Source: Gigaspora margarita (taxonomy: Eukaryota; Glomeromycota; Glomeromycetes; Diversisporales; Gigasporaceae). Taken from it: a DNA stretch of 64,000 bases. The stretch is taken from the NCBI GenBank assembly GCA_009809945.1, contig WTPW01000792.1, forward strand, positions 227,308-291,307, in the 5' to 3' direction. The translations under genes and the position numbers were made by a program. Position 1 is the stretch's first letter; each line of letters starts with the position of its first letter. The notes beneath the pieces were generated by a model that saw nothing but the letters and a program-made list of their open reading frames with translations, was not told the DNA's origin and ran no database searches. Positions 11,149 to 21,441 of this stretch are shown here, piece after piece.

Positions 11149-11406
11149 ATGGGCTAGAAGCAATAGAAAAGGAGGAAATCGACAAAACAAAAGATCTTTG
11201 GAAGATCAATTTTTATATTTTAAGTTTTATAATAGATTATAAAAAAATACAAACTTTAAAGAGCAATATTGCAAAATTTTATTAATACAACTGTATTTGT
11301 ATTTTAAGTGAAAAATGATCCTAGTATTATTCTAAATTGATTTGTGCAAAAAAGAAATTTTTGAAAATTTGTTGATTTTCTCCTTTTCTACTGCACTCAG
11401 CCCATA
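11149..11406. mobile_element. MITE related to the GGGGTGAGTCA family
   Basis: The left end ATGGGCTAGAAGCAATAG continues as AAAAGGAGGAAATC. The right end is the near-complement GATTTTCTCC..CAGCCCAT. The ends resemble those at 10081 and 59031. The interior is AT-rich and non-coding. Confidence 0.6.
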
Positions 11407-12071
11407 TTTATACCATAAATTTTAATACTAATATATATTTATTGGGAATTAAATAATAAGTTTATTGAGTTTTTTAATATTTAGTAAATAATATACTATG
11501 CCAAAAAATTTATAAAGATTTTTTCTATTTTCTTCAAATTGAGTTATATAAACTTTTGGATAATTATCAGTAACTTCTAAAAAATTGGCTTGTGTATCAA
11601 TTTGTTATTTAATTTTTTAAAGTAGGTAATAGACAGAAGAAAAGCTAAAAGATAATGAGCTAGAGAACCTGAAAACCTAAAAAACTCGAATCTGAAAATG
11701 TTAGAGAACTTTGCATTGATAAACAATATGCTAAATAAGTAACTTGTAAGAGGTTTTTAAATAAGGCAGAATTTAATTTATTTTCTAAATATTTGGATAT
11801 TCAAATATTAGATTTTTAGAAGAATAAAAAAAAACAAGAACAAAAAAATATATTACAGTAAATATAATAATTGGTTTACTTTCTGCATTATTAAACTTTA
11901 ACTCATTTTAAACTTATTTTTGACTCATTAACTTATTTCTAATATATAATACATCCCAATCTTATTTTCAACTTGTCAACTTATTTCTAATATATAGCTC
12001 ATATCCAACTTATTTTTAATAAATAACTTATCCTCAACTCATCTTCTACTTATATTGATAGCCTTAATTAG
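11407..12071. other. AT-rich stretch, no gene seen
   Basis: It holds repeated 'AACTTATTTYTAATATATA' words around 11900-12050 (short degenerate direct repeats). No coding frame or RNA gene recognised. Confidence 0.5.
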
Positions 12072-12115
12072 TTAGTGTTACAGACAAAAAGTAATTTGAT
12101 CATAAATTTATACTA

Positions 12116-13151
12116 TACAAGTCAACCGATTTGTCACACTATTTATGACTAAGTTTTTTGTTAATATAAATTTATAAAAAAATATATATAAAATTACTAT
12201 AAGCTTTGATTTCATGATGTTTCTTCCCCTACATATTAAATTAAAATTAAATTTTTCGGAAATATAGAACAAGGGGAGAAGAAAAAATTGAGCTTAAAAA
12301 TTAGATTAAAATTTCGCCGATTTTGCACAAAACGAAAATGTAACTTCGCCAAAAACAAATATTTACCAATTTTAAGATGAGAAGCATATGTAAAAACATG
12401 CTCTGAACAACTTTACTTAGGCGACAGAAGTAAGTTTCCTTGTAAGAAAAGTGGGTTATCTATGTACTAAAGTTAAAATTTATCGTTTTTCTTGATTGAA
12501 CTTTTTTTTCTTATTAGGTAACCCACTTTGGGCTCTTAAGCAAAATTGTTCAGCATGTAATTTTACATCACATTTAGGTTGAAACGCACTTTTTGGACCT
12601 TTTACTAAGTGAAAAATGGTTTTAAATTTAGAAAAAAAGTTTTTTTTCTAACTTTAAACCCATTTTTCACTTAGTAAAGGGTCCGAAAAGCGTGTTTCAA
12701 CCTCAAATATAATGTAAAATTACATGCTGAACAACTTTGCTTAAGAGCCCAAAGTAGGTTACCTAATAAGAAAAAAAAGTTCAATCAAGAAAAACGATAA
12801 ATTTTAACTTTAGTACATAGATAACCCACTTTTCTTACAAGGTAACTTACTTTTGTCGCCTAAGTAAAGTTGTTCAGAGCATGTTTTTACATATGCTTCT
12901 CATCTTAAAATTGGTAAATATTTGTTTTTGGCGAAGTTACATTTTCGTTTTGTGCAAAATCGGCGAAATTTTAATCTGATTTTTAAGCTCAATTTTTTCT
13001 TCTCCCCTTGTTCTATATTTTCGAAAAATTTAATTTTAAGTTAATATGTAGGGGAAGAAACATCATGAAATCAAAGCTTATAGTAATTTTATATGTTTTT
13101 TTTATAAATTTTATATGTAAAAAATTTTCATGTGACATATCGGCTGACTGA
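12116..13151. mobile_element. 1-kb foldback element, copy 1
   Basis: The two halves are nearly complementary over about 450 bp each, centred near 12640. Landmarks include AACAAGGGGAGAAGAAAAAA, CATGCTCTGAACAACTTTAC and TTAAACCCATTTTTCACTTA and their complements. A possible 5-bp duplication TACTA flanks it (12111-12115 and 13152-13156). The 3' LTR shows the uninterrupted 'ATTTATACTACACC'. It encodes no protein. A second copy with the same core but different outer arms lies at 21925-23009. Confidence 0.8.
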
Positions 13152-13314
13152 TACTACATTTTATATAATATCTGACCATGCATAATCTCAATGTATGAGA
13201 CTTAGCCTTACTATAGCTAATAGAGTGATTTCATTATATTATGCCATATTGCCTGATATACTTGGTATATTAAAGTTAAATAATGTAAAATAATATATAA
13301 TTTTAGTTTATTAA

Positions 13315-13997
13315 TTGATAATCTGCTAGTCAATTGGAGAATAATCATAGAGTAATATGATATAGATCACATATAAAAATTGCTATAGGCAAAATATGCA
13401 TGCTTCCATTTAAAAATTTTTTACTAGGTTAATGACACATGTCCACTAATTGAAAGTTGTAGAGCTTGCCAAGACATATCTAATAGTGATTAGGTCATCC
13501 AAATTAGCCTAGTATATGGCAAGATATCATTAAAAATGATTGGCTGACTATATAAAATCTCTATATAAACAATATTTGTTTATATAGAGATTTTATATAG
13601 TCAGCCAGTCATTTTTCAATGATATTTTAAGGACCCTGAAATATACATAGATAGGTCAGGTTAATTATAGAGTTACTAAAAAAGGAAAGATCTGCAAAAA
13701 AACTTCAAAAATAAGCAAAAAATTACTATAAATAAAAAAGATCTGCATAAAAAACCTCAAAAATAAGCAAACTCATACCTAACCTATCTATGTATATTTT
13801 GGGGTCCCATATTTTATCATCCACACTGTTAAATGCATCTCGATGAGCTTTACAATTTTCAATTAGTGGAAATGTATCATTAACTTAGTAAAAAAATATT
13901 TTAGATAGAAGCATGTCACATTTTATCTATAGTAATTTTTATGTAATCTGCATTATATTACACTATGATCACTCCCTAGTTGACTAGCAGATTATTA
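13315..13997. mobile_element. piggyBac-like MITE, copy 2 (TTAA duplication)
   Basis: The ends TTGATAATCTGCTAG and CTAGCAGATTATTAA are inverted and flanked by TTAA on both sides (13311-13314 and 13998-14001). The intact 3' LTR reads TTTATTAAAAGCTTCG at this place, an empty site with one TTAA. It is a diverged sibling of 381-1027. It carries a nested hAT-like MITE at 13630-13808. Confidence 0.82.
13630..13808. mobile_element. hAT-like MITE nested in the piggyBac-like MITE
   Basis: Ends GGACCCTGAAATATACATAG and the complement-type TATATTTTGGGGTCC are flanked by the exact 8-bp duplication ATATTTTA (13622-13629 and 13809-13816). The interior matches 1228-1407 in reverse orientation. It therefore arrived after the host MITE, which itself post-dates the gypsy LTR. 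Confidence 0.85.
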
Positions 13998-14226
13998 ATT
14001 AAAGCTTCACAGTTTTTCTAATATTTAAAAAGTAAAAAAGAAGTTGTTTTACTCTTTTAAGAATAATTTTCAGATTATCTATATTTTAGATTCAGTAAAA
14101 TATATATAATAAACTTAGACTTATTAGAATATAAGCTATTTTTATATTAAATTGAATTAAATTACCAAGTCACACCTCTAGCAAACTTCTTTTTTATCAT
14201 TATTTGATTATTTTTCCCTATAATAA

Positions 14227-15470
14227 TTAGTAGTAACTGTGAGATACCAAGTTTATAAAAAAAATCTTAATAAGATAGTTACATAAAATGAATACTGAAC
14301 AGTTTTAACAATTTATAGAAATTATATCTAAATTCTTTGATAGTCAAAATAGAAATAAGGCTGTTTCAAAAAAAAATAATTATATCAAAGTAAAAAGCTT
14401 ATATAGTACTAATGAAGAGGATAGCTTGATGATTTTGAATGTGCTACTAAAGCCAATAATTGAATTAAAAATTATCAGTTAAAATCACATTTTGTTATAT
14501 AAAAAAGATAGCAATTGATTGGTATAAAAAAAATAAAAATAATATAGAGAGTTGAAAACTAAGAATGAAGAAGATAGAGAAAACAAAAAGTTTCTATTAT
14601 TGTTTTTACTAACTGAATAGCAATATCAATAGCAAATAATGTTGAATTCATTAAAGCAACAAGAATTTAAAAAAAAATATATGAGTATTAATAGAAATTA
14701 GACAAATTAAAAATATTTCAAAATTGAGTTTTTACACTTAACTAATATAAAAACTTGTAAAGAATATTTTTTACTTAATAATAAACATTTGATTAATTAA
14801 TAAAAATTTAAGATATTTGACTAAAGTATCAGAGGATTGTACTGGCGATACAAGTAGGATTGGCAGACAAAGCATGAACCAGAGGATTTAAATAGGTAAC
14901 CCTCTAGTCAGGTTATAGTATGGCAACTAGTGTAGAATCTTCAGGCGGACTACTTAAATTAGACAACCAAAAGTTGTACTTGTGGCTAGTTGTATTTTCA
15001 TTAATATAACAAATATCAGGTGCCCAAAGAGGCGCTCTTGATCCGGTTGCTTGAATAAAAACCTTTTTCAAAGCAAAAACTTTAATATAAAAAAAAAATT
15101 TTAAAATATTTGCTTTTAAAAAATTTGGTCAAAAATTGATTATCTGATTTTAATAAATTGGAATAGATCATTCAATCTTAATTAGAATAGAAATATTCAA
15201 TATTTATATTATATAATGCTTTCCAATTAAGGCTGATCAAGGTTATCAAGGCTGAATGAATTCGGATTGTCAATTATTGTTTATATGAGTTTGTGTAATA
15301 CAGACAAAAATTATGTTATCTCAAAAACTCTAATTTATTGATTTGCCTGGTTTCTGTTGACACCCTCTATATATATATCACAAAATTTAAAAAATTGCTT
15401 ACTAGTAGTTGGATTAATTTAGAAAGAGTTTATTAGTAAAATTTATTATAGTAATGTTTTGAGTAGTCTA
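14227..15470 (+). other. gypsy leader/internal region, no coding frame recognised
   Basis: AT-rich sequence between the 5' LTR and the gag remnant, almost without CpG. A slightly more complex patch at about 14840-15060 (containing GGCAGACAAAGCATGAACC) may be an old insertion. No tRNA primer-binding site or protein similarity was identified. Confidence 0.4.
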
Positions 15471-15477
15471 AAAAGGA

Positions 15478-15909
15478 TTAATATCACTTTTGTGGCTATT
15501 GCTGCATCTAAGAATTTAAATGAAGCAATCACTGCAGCAATAAGGGTTGATGCAGATAACTATTATGGGCAACATCCTTCTAAAGCCCATAAGTTATATA
15601 GAAACTAAAAAGTAAATTAAATAATCTTAAACTTGAAATGGCTTTAAATTATTCTGCTTTAGCAGACAAAATTAAAAACATCAAAAAAAGCTTTCAAATA
15701 ATTATTATCAAGTGCATAAAAAGAAGTTTGAACACTATAAAAGCAAAAAAGTAGAGTATATAGCACAAAATTGTATATTTAAAAAACAAATCATGTATAT
15801 TCAAAGCAACTTAGAACAAAAAAAACTATTATTAGGCCTAAAAATATTAATTTTTGTGAATTGGTATATAATAATAAAGTTAATAATCAAAAGTATACAA
15901 TATTGGTAA
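15478..15909 (+). pseudogene. gypsy gag remnant
   Basis: Reading from 15478 gives a short helix-rich stretch with FVAIAASKNLNEAITAA followed by DADNYYGQHPSKAHKLY and then a stop. The wording resembles capsid-region gag text seen in Glomeromycotina gypsy elements, which I recall only in outline. Stops follow, and a second short frame (15712-15909) is Lys-rich without a CCHC zinc knuckle. Its position between the 5' LTR and RT supports gag, but the assignment is tentative. Confidence 0.42.
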
Positions 15910-16778
15910 TAAGATTATACCCAAAATTGCAAAATAACTAGTAAATCCTGGCTAGAATAAGAGGTTAAAAGAAAGAAAGATATCTAAGGACCAAACCTCT
16001 AAAATAAATGAAACAAGACAAGAATTAGTTGTTAATTAAAACTTTGACATCAAAAGGCCTAATAGGTAAATAAGCCAAAAAGAAAATATAATCTATTAGA
16101 TGTTTACTTTACAATGTACTAAAAATATTCTGTTACTACCTACTACTGCTACCATAGGTCAATTGTTACAATACCAAAATCAAAGAAAAAACTTAGTGCA
16201 AGTATTAAAGTGCCTCTTACCAAACCATAAAACAAACTTTGTTAGTTTAGAAAAAAAATATCAAACCACAGTAATAAGAAAATATTCAAGATAATCCTAT
16301 TTTGGCTAATTAGACTCTAGTATGGCTATAAGTATTATTTCAAATAACTACTTGATAAACTCTAATTAAATATAAATAAGAAATTTACAATTATAGTAGT
16401 AATAGAAACTAGATCCAAGACAAAAATATTAAATAAAGTAAAAGATATTAAAATAATTTAAAGAATGTTATATCTACAACTTTATACATAATTGAGTCAA
16501 CAGAAAAGATATTATTTTTAGAAACTTATTGGTTTCAGTAAACAAATACTCATATTTATTTTGACAAGCAGAAATTATATTTGTGATATGCAAATAAACT
16601 TGTAAAAGTATTATTTTTTAATACTAGAATTAAGAGTCTTAACTACTATAAAAGGAAGAAAAATATAATAGTGAAGGTGATAACATCTTTAATGAATTTG
16701 ATTATAAAAAAAAATAAAAAAATAGATAAGGTAGAAGGTCATTTGCTAAAAGAGTATTGTGAAGAAAATCTAGTACTA

Positions 16779-16950
16779 CAGTTAGATCTTCCTAAATACA
16801 CCTCTTTAAATACATAACTCTCTAAATGCATAGCTCAACTTGGTTCCAACTTATATATTACTTATAGATTTTTACCTTTCTAAATGCATATTTCTCTAAA
16901 TGCAAAGTTTTTTGTTAGCCCTTCACCATGTATTTAGAGAGGCCTGACTG
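16779..16950. mobile_element. Tc1/mariner-like MITE (TA duplication)
   Basis: Ends CAGTTAGATCTTCCTAAATA and the complement-type TATTTAGAGAGGCCTGACTG are bordered by TA (16777-16778 and 16951-16952). It contains TCTCTAAATGCA words in both orientations. Non-coding. Confidence 0.65.
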
Positions 16951-16952
16951 TA

Positions 16953-17541
16953 TTTTTGACTAATATTGAAAATTGCCTATGAAAAAAAACAAAGAAATAA
17001 CAAATATTAATGCAAAAATTTAAATAATAATGATTTAACCTTAATAGAAAAGTAATGTACAAAAATTTTTATTGAGTAAAAAAAGCATATTTATACAGGA
17101 TTTTAAAGATATAGGGTGTATTAAAGTTATTACTAATACTATTAATACTGGAAACTCTGTACTAATAAATCAAAGTACTTACAGGTAACTCGTAAAGAGA
17201 ATGAATATATTAAGGATAGGTATTTTGTATCATATTACATATATATAATTTTATACAGATTATAGCACATAGCTATTTTAAAAAGTATACTAATTCATAA
17301 TCTATATAAATATTTAGCTGATAGTCTAATATCATTAAAAAAGTTTTTTGATTATTTAAAGGTTTATATACTTAACAATAAGTTGTTTTTTTATTAGTAA
17401 GTTATTTAAAAAGAGGTTGTGTAGAAGTAAAGTAAAATTAACTTTGCTTATCTGTTCTTAAAAATGTGCATCTCAAGCAAACTTTACTAAAAATAAATAT
17501 TTTTACAATTTTTTTTTCATTTCTAATCTGAACAACCTAAT
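16953..17541 (+). other. gypsy internal region, possible protease segment
   Basis: Lies between the gag remnant and RT. A frame near 17100-17170 reads CIKVITNTINTGNSVLIN, too degenerate to assign. AT-rich and CpG-poor. No confident feature. Confidence 0.25.
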
Positions 17542-17549
17542 CTACCAAC

Positions 17550-18076
17550 AGGACCCCAAACAATCTATGTAATATCATATTTGAAAAATTGCTAATGGAG
17601 GAACGTTTTTTTAAAAAGGTTATATTTGAAAAGTAGGTATTGGGTAAAAAGGTTATATTTGAAAACAGATAATGGGCAAATTGAGTATATTTGAAAGAAT
17701 GGTAACAGGGTAATTTTTCTAAATATTCTATTTGAAAAGTGGTAATAGAAAAGGAGAGTGTTGGGGCCGGTTTTTTTTTTTTTTTTTTTNNNNNNNNNNN
17801 NNNNNNNNNNNNNNNNNNNNNNNNNNNNNNNNNNNNNNNNNNNNNNNNNNNNNNTTTTTAGAAAGCGTCAGTTCTGTTTTTTTTTTTTAAGGAGTGTTGG
17901 TTCGAAAAATTTTTTAATTTTTTTTGAAAGCTTACATTTCGAAAATTGGGAACCGATACCAAAGTTGGGACCTGATGTTTGAAATGTAGCTAATATATAC
18001 CAAAGTAGAACCGCTAACAGAAAAAATTTTTACTATGATCCTCAAATATAACCTCACATAGATTATTCGGGGTCCT
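17550..18076. mobile_element. 527-bp hAT-like element, AGGACCCC family, long form
   Basis: The ends AGGACCCCAAACAATCTATG and CATAGATTATTCGGGGTCCT are inverted. An exact 8-bp duplication CTACCAAC flanks them (17542-17549 and 18077-18084). Only the termini match the 180-bp members. The interior has repeated GGTTATATTTGAAAA words and an N gap (17790-17854). It encodes nothing recognisable. Confidence 0.87.
17790..17854. other. assembly gap (N run)
   Basis: A run of N following a poly(T) tract inside the hAT-like element. The open frame that spans it is an artefact. Confidence 0.99.
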
Positions 18077-18084
18077 CTACCAAC

Positions 18085-18627
18085 AGTTCTAGACCTTAAA
18101 TGTTTTTGTAATAGAGTGCAGTTATTGAGGCTTCCACTTGTAGTCAGATACTCCTTAAACCACTACTACTCTATTTAAACCCCAACTATCAGTACACTAT
18201 GTGTATCAGAGATGATTGTTATTGGAAACTACACAATTAGCTTTCATAATAACAAGTTTTTATAGGGTGTATCTATCAATTGATTTCCTAGGTTCTTTTC
18301 TTCTGTAGTATTCAGTTCCATCTATTTCTATCTAGACCTATTATTACTTAGCTATTTATCTGTTAGAAGTTGCACTGAGCTTGCCTCCCATAAGGCCTGA
18401 CTGTTAAAATGCTTCAGAAACTAATAGTTCTATTAACACAGCCCAGATGCTACTACCAAGATTCTGTTACATGATCCTTATAGCCTTATTGCTAAAGTGG
18501 CAACTTCAGTTATTCCAAATCAGATTCTAATTCAAATTCAATTCTGCTCTTAGGCAGATTTGAACTAGCAACCTTCGATTGGTAACTTTGGAGCTTAACT
18601 GCCAAGCTATCAACTCTAGGATCTATT
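18085..18627 (-). mobile_element. degraded tRNA-derived SINE, minus strand
   Basis: On the minus strand the sequence begins with a tRNA-like head: box A-like GATAGCTTGGCAGTTAAGC (about 18594-18612) and box B-like TTGCTAGTTCAAATCTG. A body block 'GTAGCATCTGGGCTGTG' aligns with 'GTAGCTTTGATGCGGGCTGTG' in the SINE at 9385-9926, so it is probably the same family. Many CpGs are lost. The 3' boundary near 18085 is uncertain. Confidence 0.5.
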
Positions 18628-18857
18628 TTTACAATTAATTATGTTGTAAAAAGTTATAGTGTTTATGAATTTTTAAAAGATTAATAGAGACTCTTTATGA
18701 AAAAAATAGTTATTAATAATCTATTTATAAATTATATAGTATTTTGTAGCTATATTAAAACATGGTAAATAGTCTATTTAAATAGTCAAAAAAGCTAAAA
18801 TTTTTAATTATAATGCTTGTAATAATTTTGCAAGACATTTTATTAATGAAGTTTACT

Positions 18858-19210
18858 AGTTATTACCACTGGTGATCACCACTAGTAATCAATTAACCAA
18901 TTAAAATTCAGGATCAGGTGTAATATGTAGATCAATTTTTGTGTAACAAAAACAAAGAATTTTTTAAAATTGCTAAAATTACTTCTAATCTAAAATTTTG
19001 TCTATGAACCTACTTTTTTTTATACAAAAAAAAATTCCTTACTAAATTTTACTACATATAAAGCTCTATCCTAATATCTAATCTTTACTCTTACCCTAAT
19101 ATTAAAGAGATTTAATTTTTATTTAATACAAACTGTTTGTTTTGTTTATTTTGTTTTATGCATTGTAGATTACTAGTAATGATCACTAGTAGTGATTCAT
19201 AGTAATTTTC
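18858..19210. mobile_element. probable MITE with ACTAGTGATC-type ends
   Basis: The left part 'TGATCACCACTAGTAATC' and the right part 'GATTACTAGTAATGATCACT' are inverted around a 250-bp AT-rich interior. The arms are short and partly degraded, and no target duplication was recognised. Confidence 0.45.
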
Positions 19211-19450
19211 TTTATTAATATAATTATTTAGTATTATATTAATTAAAATAAAAAAATGGTTATAACTTGAAGATATTAAGTTTTCATATATACATATTGT
19301 AGTAAATAAAAATTATTTGATTGGATAATATATAATAAATTACTCTTTTTAGTTTTGTATATTAGTGATTTACAACTTGTAGTTATGCCATTATTTTGCT
19401 ATATTATAAACTCTACTCTTAAAAAGTAGATTATTAAATTAAAGTAACAA

Positions 19451-20600
19451 GAGTTGATTCAGAATGTATTTAGTCCTTGGGTGTTCTCTATAGTAATTGT
19501 ACCTAAAAAGAGTAAAAAACTTCATTTTTGTATAGATTATCACAAATTAAACATAGTTACTAAAAAGGTCACTTACTTCCTTGTATATATAAATAATTTC
19601 TTGGATATATTTGGAAAAGCTAATAGTTTTCTACTCTTGACTTAATTAGCAGCTACTAGCAGTCAAGATAAAAGAAAAAAATAAAGAAAAGACTATTTTT
19701 ACAACTAAATTTAGTATATATAAATTTAATATAATGATGTTTGATTATGCAATGCCCCAGAAATATTTCAAAGACTCATAAATAAGATTTTAAAAGAATG
19801 AATTAGAAAATACACAGTAGTATATCTTGATAATATAAATATCTACTCTAAGACATTTTGTGATTATCTAAACTACTTAAAAACTATTTTTAATAACCTC
19901 AAAAATACTAAGCTCAAATTAAATCTAGATAAATATAACTTTTTTTAAACAAAGATACATTATCTAGAGCATATAATAAATAAAAAGTTATAAAATTCAA
20001 CAAATCAAAAATTAAAAAGATAAAAAATTTTTTAGTACCAACAAATATTTGACAACTAAAAGGTTTTCTTTGATTAGCCTTATATTATTATTGATTTGTC
20101 AAGAAGTTTGTGAATATAGCTTGATCTCTTTATAAGTTATTAAAAAAAATATAGCATATAAATAGACTAAAAAAAACACTATGTATTTGAAACACTAAAG
20201 AAACATTTAGTAAAAAGCACCTATATTAAGCTATTCTGATTTCAAAAAAATGGTTTACTTATATACTGATGCTTTGGATACTAAGTTAGAAGCTATATTA
20301 GCTCGGAAAAACAAAGGCAAAAAGAGTATATGGTTACTTATCCAAGTAGAGAGCTCTTCAAGACCAAATGTAATTACTTAGCACCTGAGTTTGAATGCTT
20401 GGTTGTTATGTGGGCAGTAGAAAATTCACTATTATTTGGGGCCAAATACTTTATATTTATAGAAGATTATGTTGCACTTAAATGGCTACATACTGCTAAA
20501 CCCAAAGCAAAAGAGCTTACTAGCTTTAAGATTATAGCTATACAATTATTTAATTGTATATTTGTATCAGCAAAAACATTTAAATGTAGATGCTTTGTTA
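19451..20600 (+). pseudogene. Ty3/gypsy reverse transcriptase-RNase H remnant
   Basis: A 63-residue open piece has the RT entry motif (SPWVFSIVIVPKKSKK, then CIDYHKLN). After several stops the active-site block appears near 19819 as VVYLDNINIYSK, where the family has Y-x-DD, so the second catalytic Asp is lost. Further on, 'KTIFNNLKNTKLKLNLDKYNFF' is the usual thumb-region wording, and an RNase H piece at 20330-20560 reads TYPSRELF...NYLAPEFECLVVMWAV...ALKWL. The order matches gypsy pol on the plus strand. Stops, frameshifts and near absence of CpG show long decay. Confidence 0.8.
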
Positions 20601-20729
20601 TAAATGTATCTAAAAAAAAAAAGATATGTATATTAAAATTTTTTTTAATTAATTTTAATAAATATAATTCAGAAATTAAATTATCTATATAATTTAATAT
20701 TTAATATTTTGAATTTAATGAAATTATAA

Positions 20730-20881
20730 TTTACACTACCAATATTAAGGTACTCTGCCTGTAAATTACCAAATGTACAAAAATTGGGGTGAACAATCTG
20801 TCAGTTGCAAAACTAGTCTAATACTAGCAGGGTTAAATACTAAATTAAATACTATGCAAAAATGGACCTTAGTAGTGTAAA
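20730..20881. mobile_element. 150-bp MITE with TTTACACTAC ends
   Basis: The left TTTACACTACCAATATTAAGG and the right complement-type GACCTTAGTAGTGTAAA are inverted. It lies just 3' of the RNase H remnant. Non-coding; no clear duplication. Confidence 0.55.
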
Positions 20882-20889
20882 TGATAATA

Positions 20890-21437
20890 AAATTAATTCC
20901 AAAGTCTTACTAAAGTATATTAATTTATTAATGTAAAATTGTACCCTTAAATGTAAAATTAAAATTTATTAAAAAGCATAATAGCAGATTTTGGAGAAAT
21001 TTATTAACAAGAATTAGAATGTTAAGTTTTTTGTAGTGGAACTACTTTACAAGATGAATTGGATAAGGCATATATTACAAACTTAAGACTTTAAAATAAA
21101 AAAAATAAAAATATATATATATATAATAATAATATAATATAATAAATAAATCTAACATTAAAAATTAAATCCAGTCCAGGTAGTCAGTGTCCTGGCAAAT
21201 TCAAAACAATAGAATCCCTTAGATATTAGCAATTAAAAACTATTTTAGTCAAGCACAGTATACTACATACATTTATGACCCAACAGAGACAAAACCTTTA
21301 GGCTTAAAGACAAATTTTTGAAATAAGAAGGGGCCTAATATATAAAAAGAATAAGTATAAGAAAATTGGTACTAAGGGTTATACAAAAAATATAATGTTA
21401 AACTGAATTTTAATTCTAACAAATACATACCTGTTGG
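20890..21437 (+). other. gypsy pol linker with integrase N-terminal trace
   Basis: Mostly AT-rich. A frame near 21330-21390 reads YIKRISIRKLVLRVIQK, which resembles the 'LYRR...RVIP' wording that precedes the integrase zinc finger in gypsy pol. It would be contiguous with 23097 onward without the solo LTR. Tentative. Confidence 0.35.
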
Positions 21438-21441
21438 GAAG

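Larger units (their letters stand above)
12076..14226 (+). repeat. 5' LTR of the gypsy element, enlarged by insertions
   Basis: It begins TGTTACAGACAAAAAGTAAT and aligns with the 3' LTR in three blocks: 12076-12115; about 13170-13314 ('CCATGCATAATCTC' and 'GAGACTTAGCCTTACTATAG'); and 13998-14226 ('AAAGCTTCACAGTTTTTCTA' through 'CCAAGTCACACCTCTAGC'). Between the blocks lie a foldback element and a piggyBac-like MITE. Many CpGs of the 3' LTR appear here as TG or CA. Confidence 0.7.
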
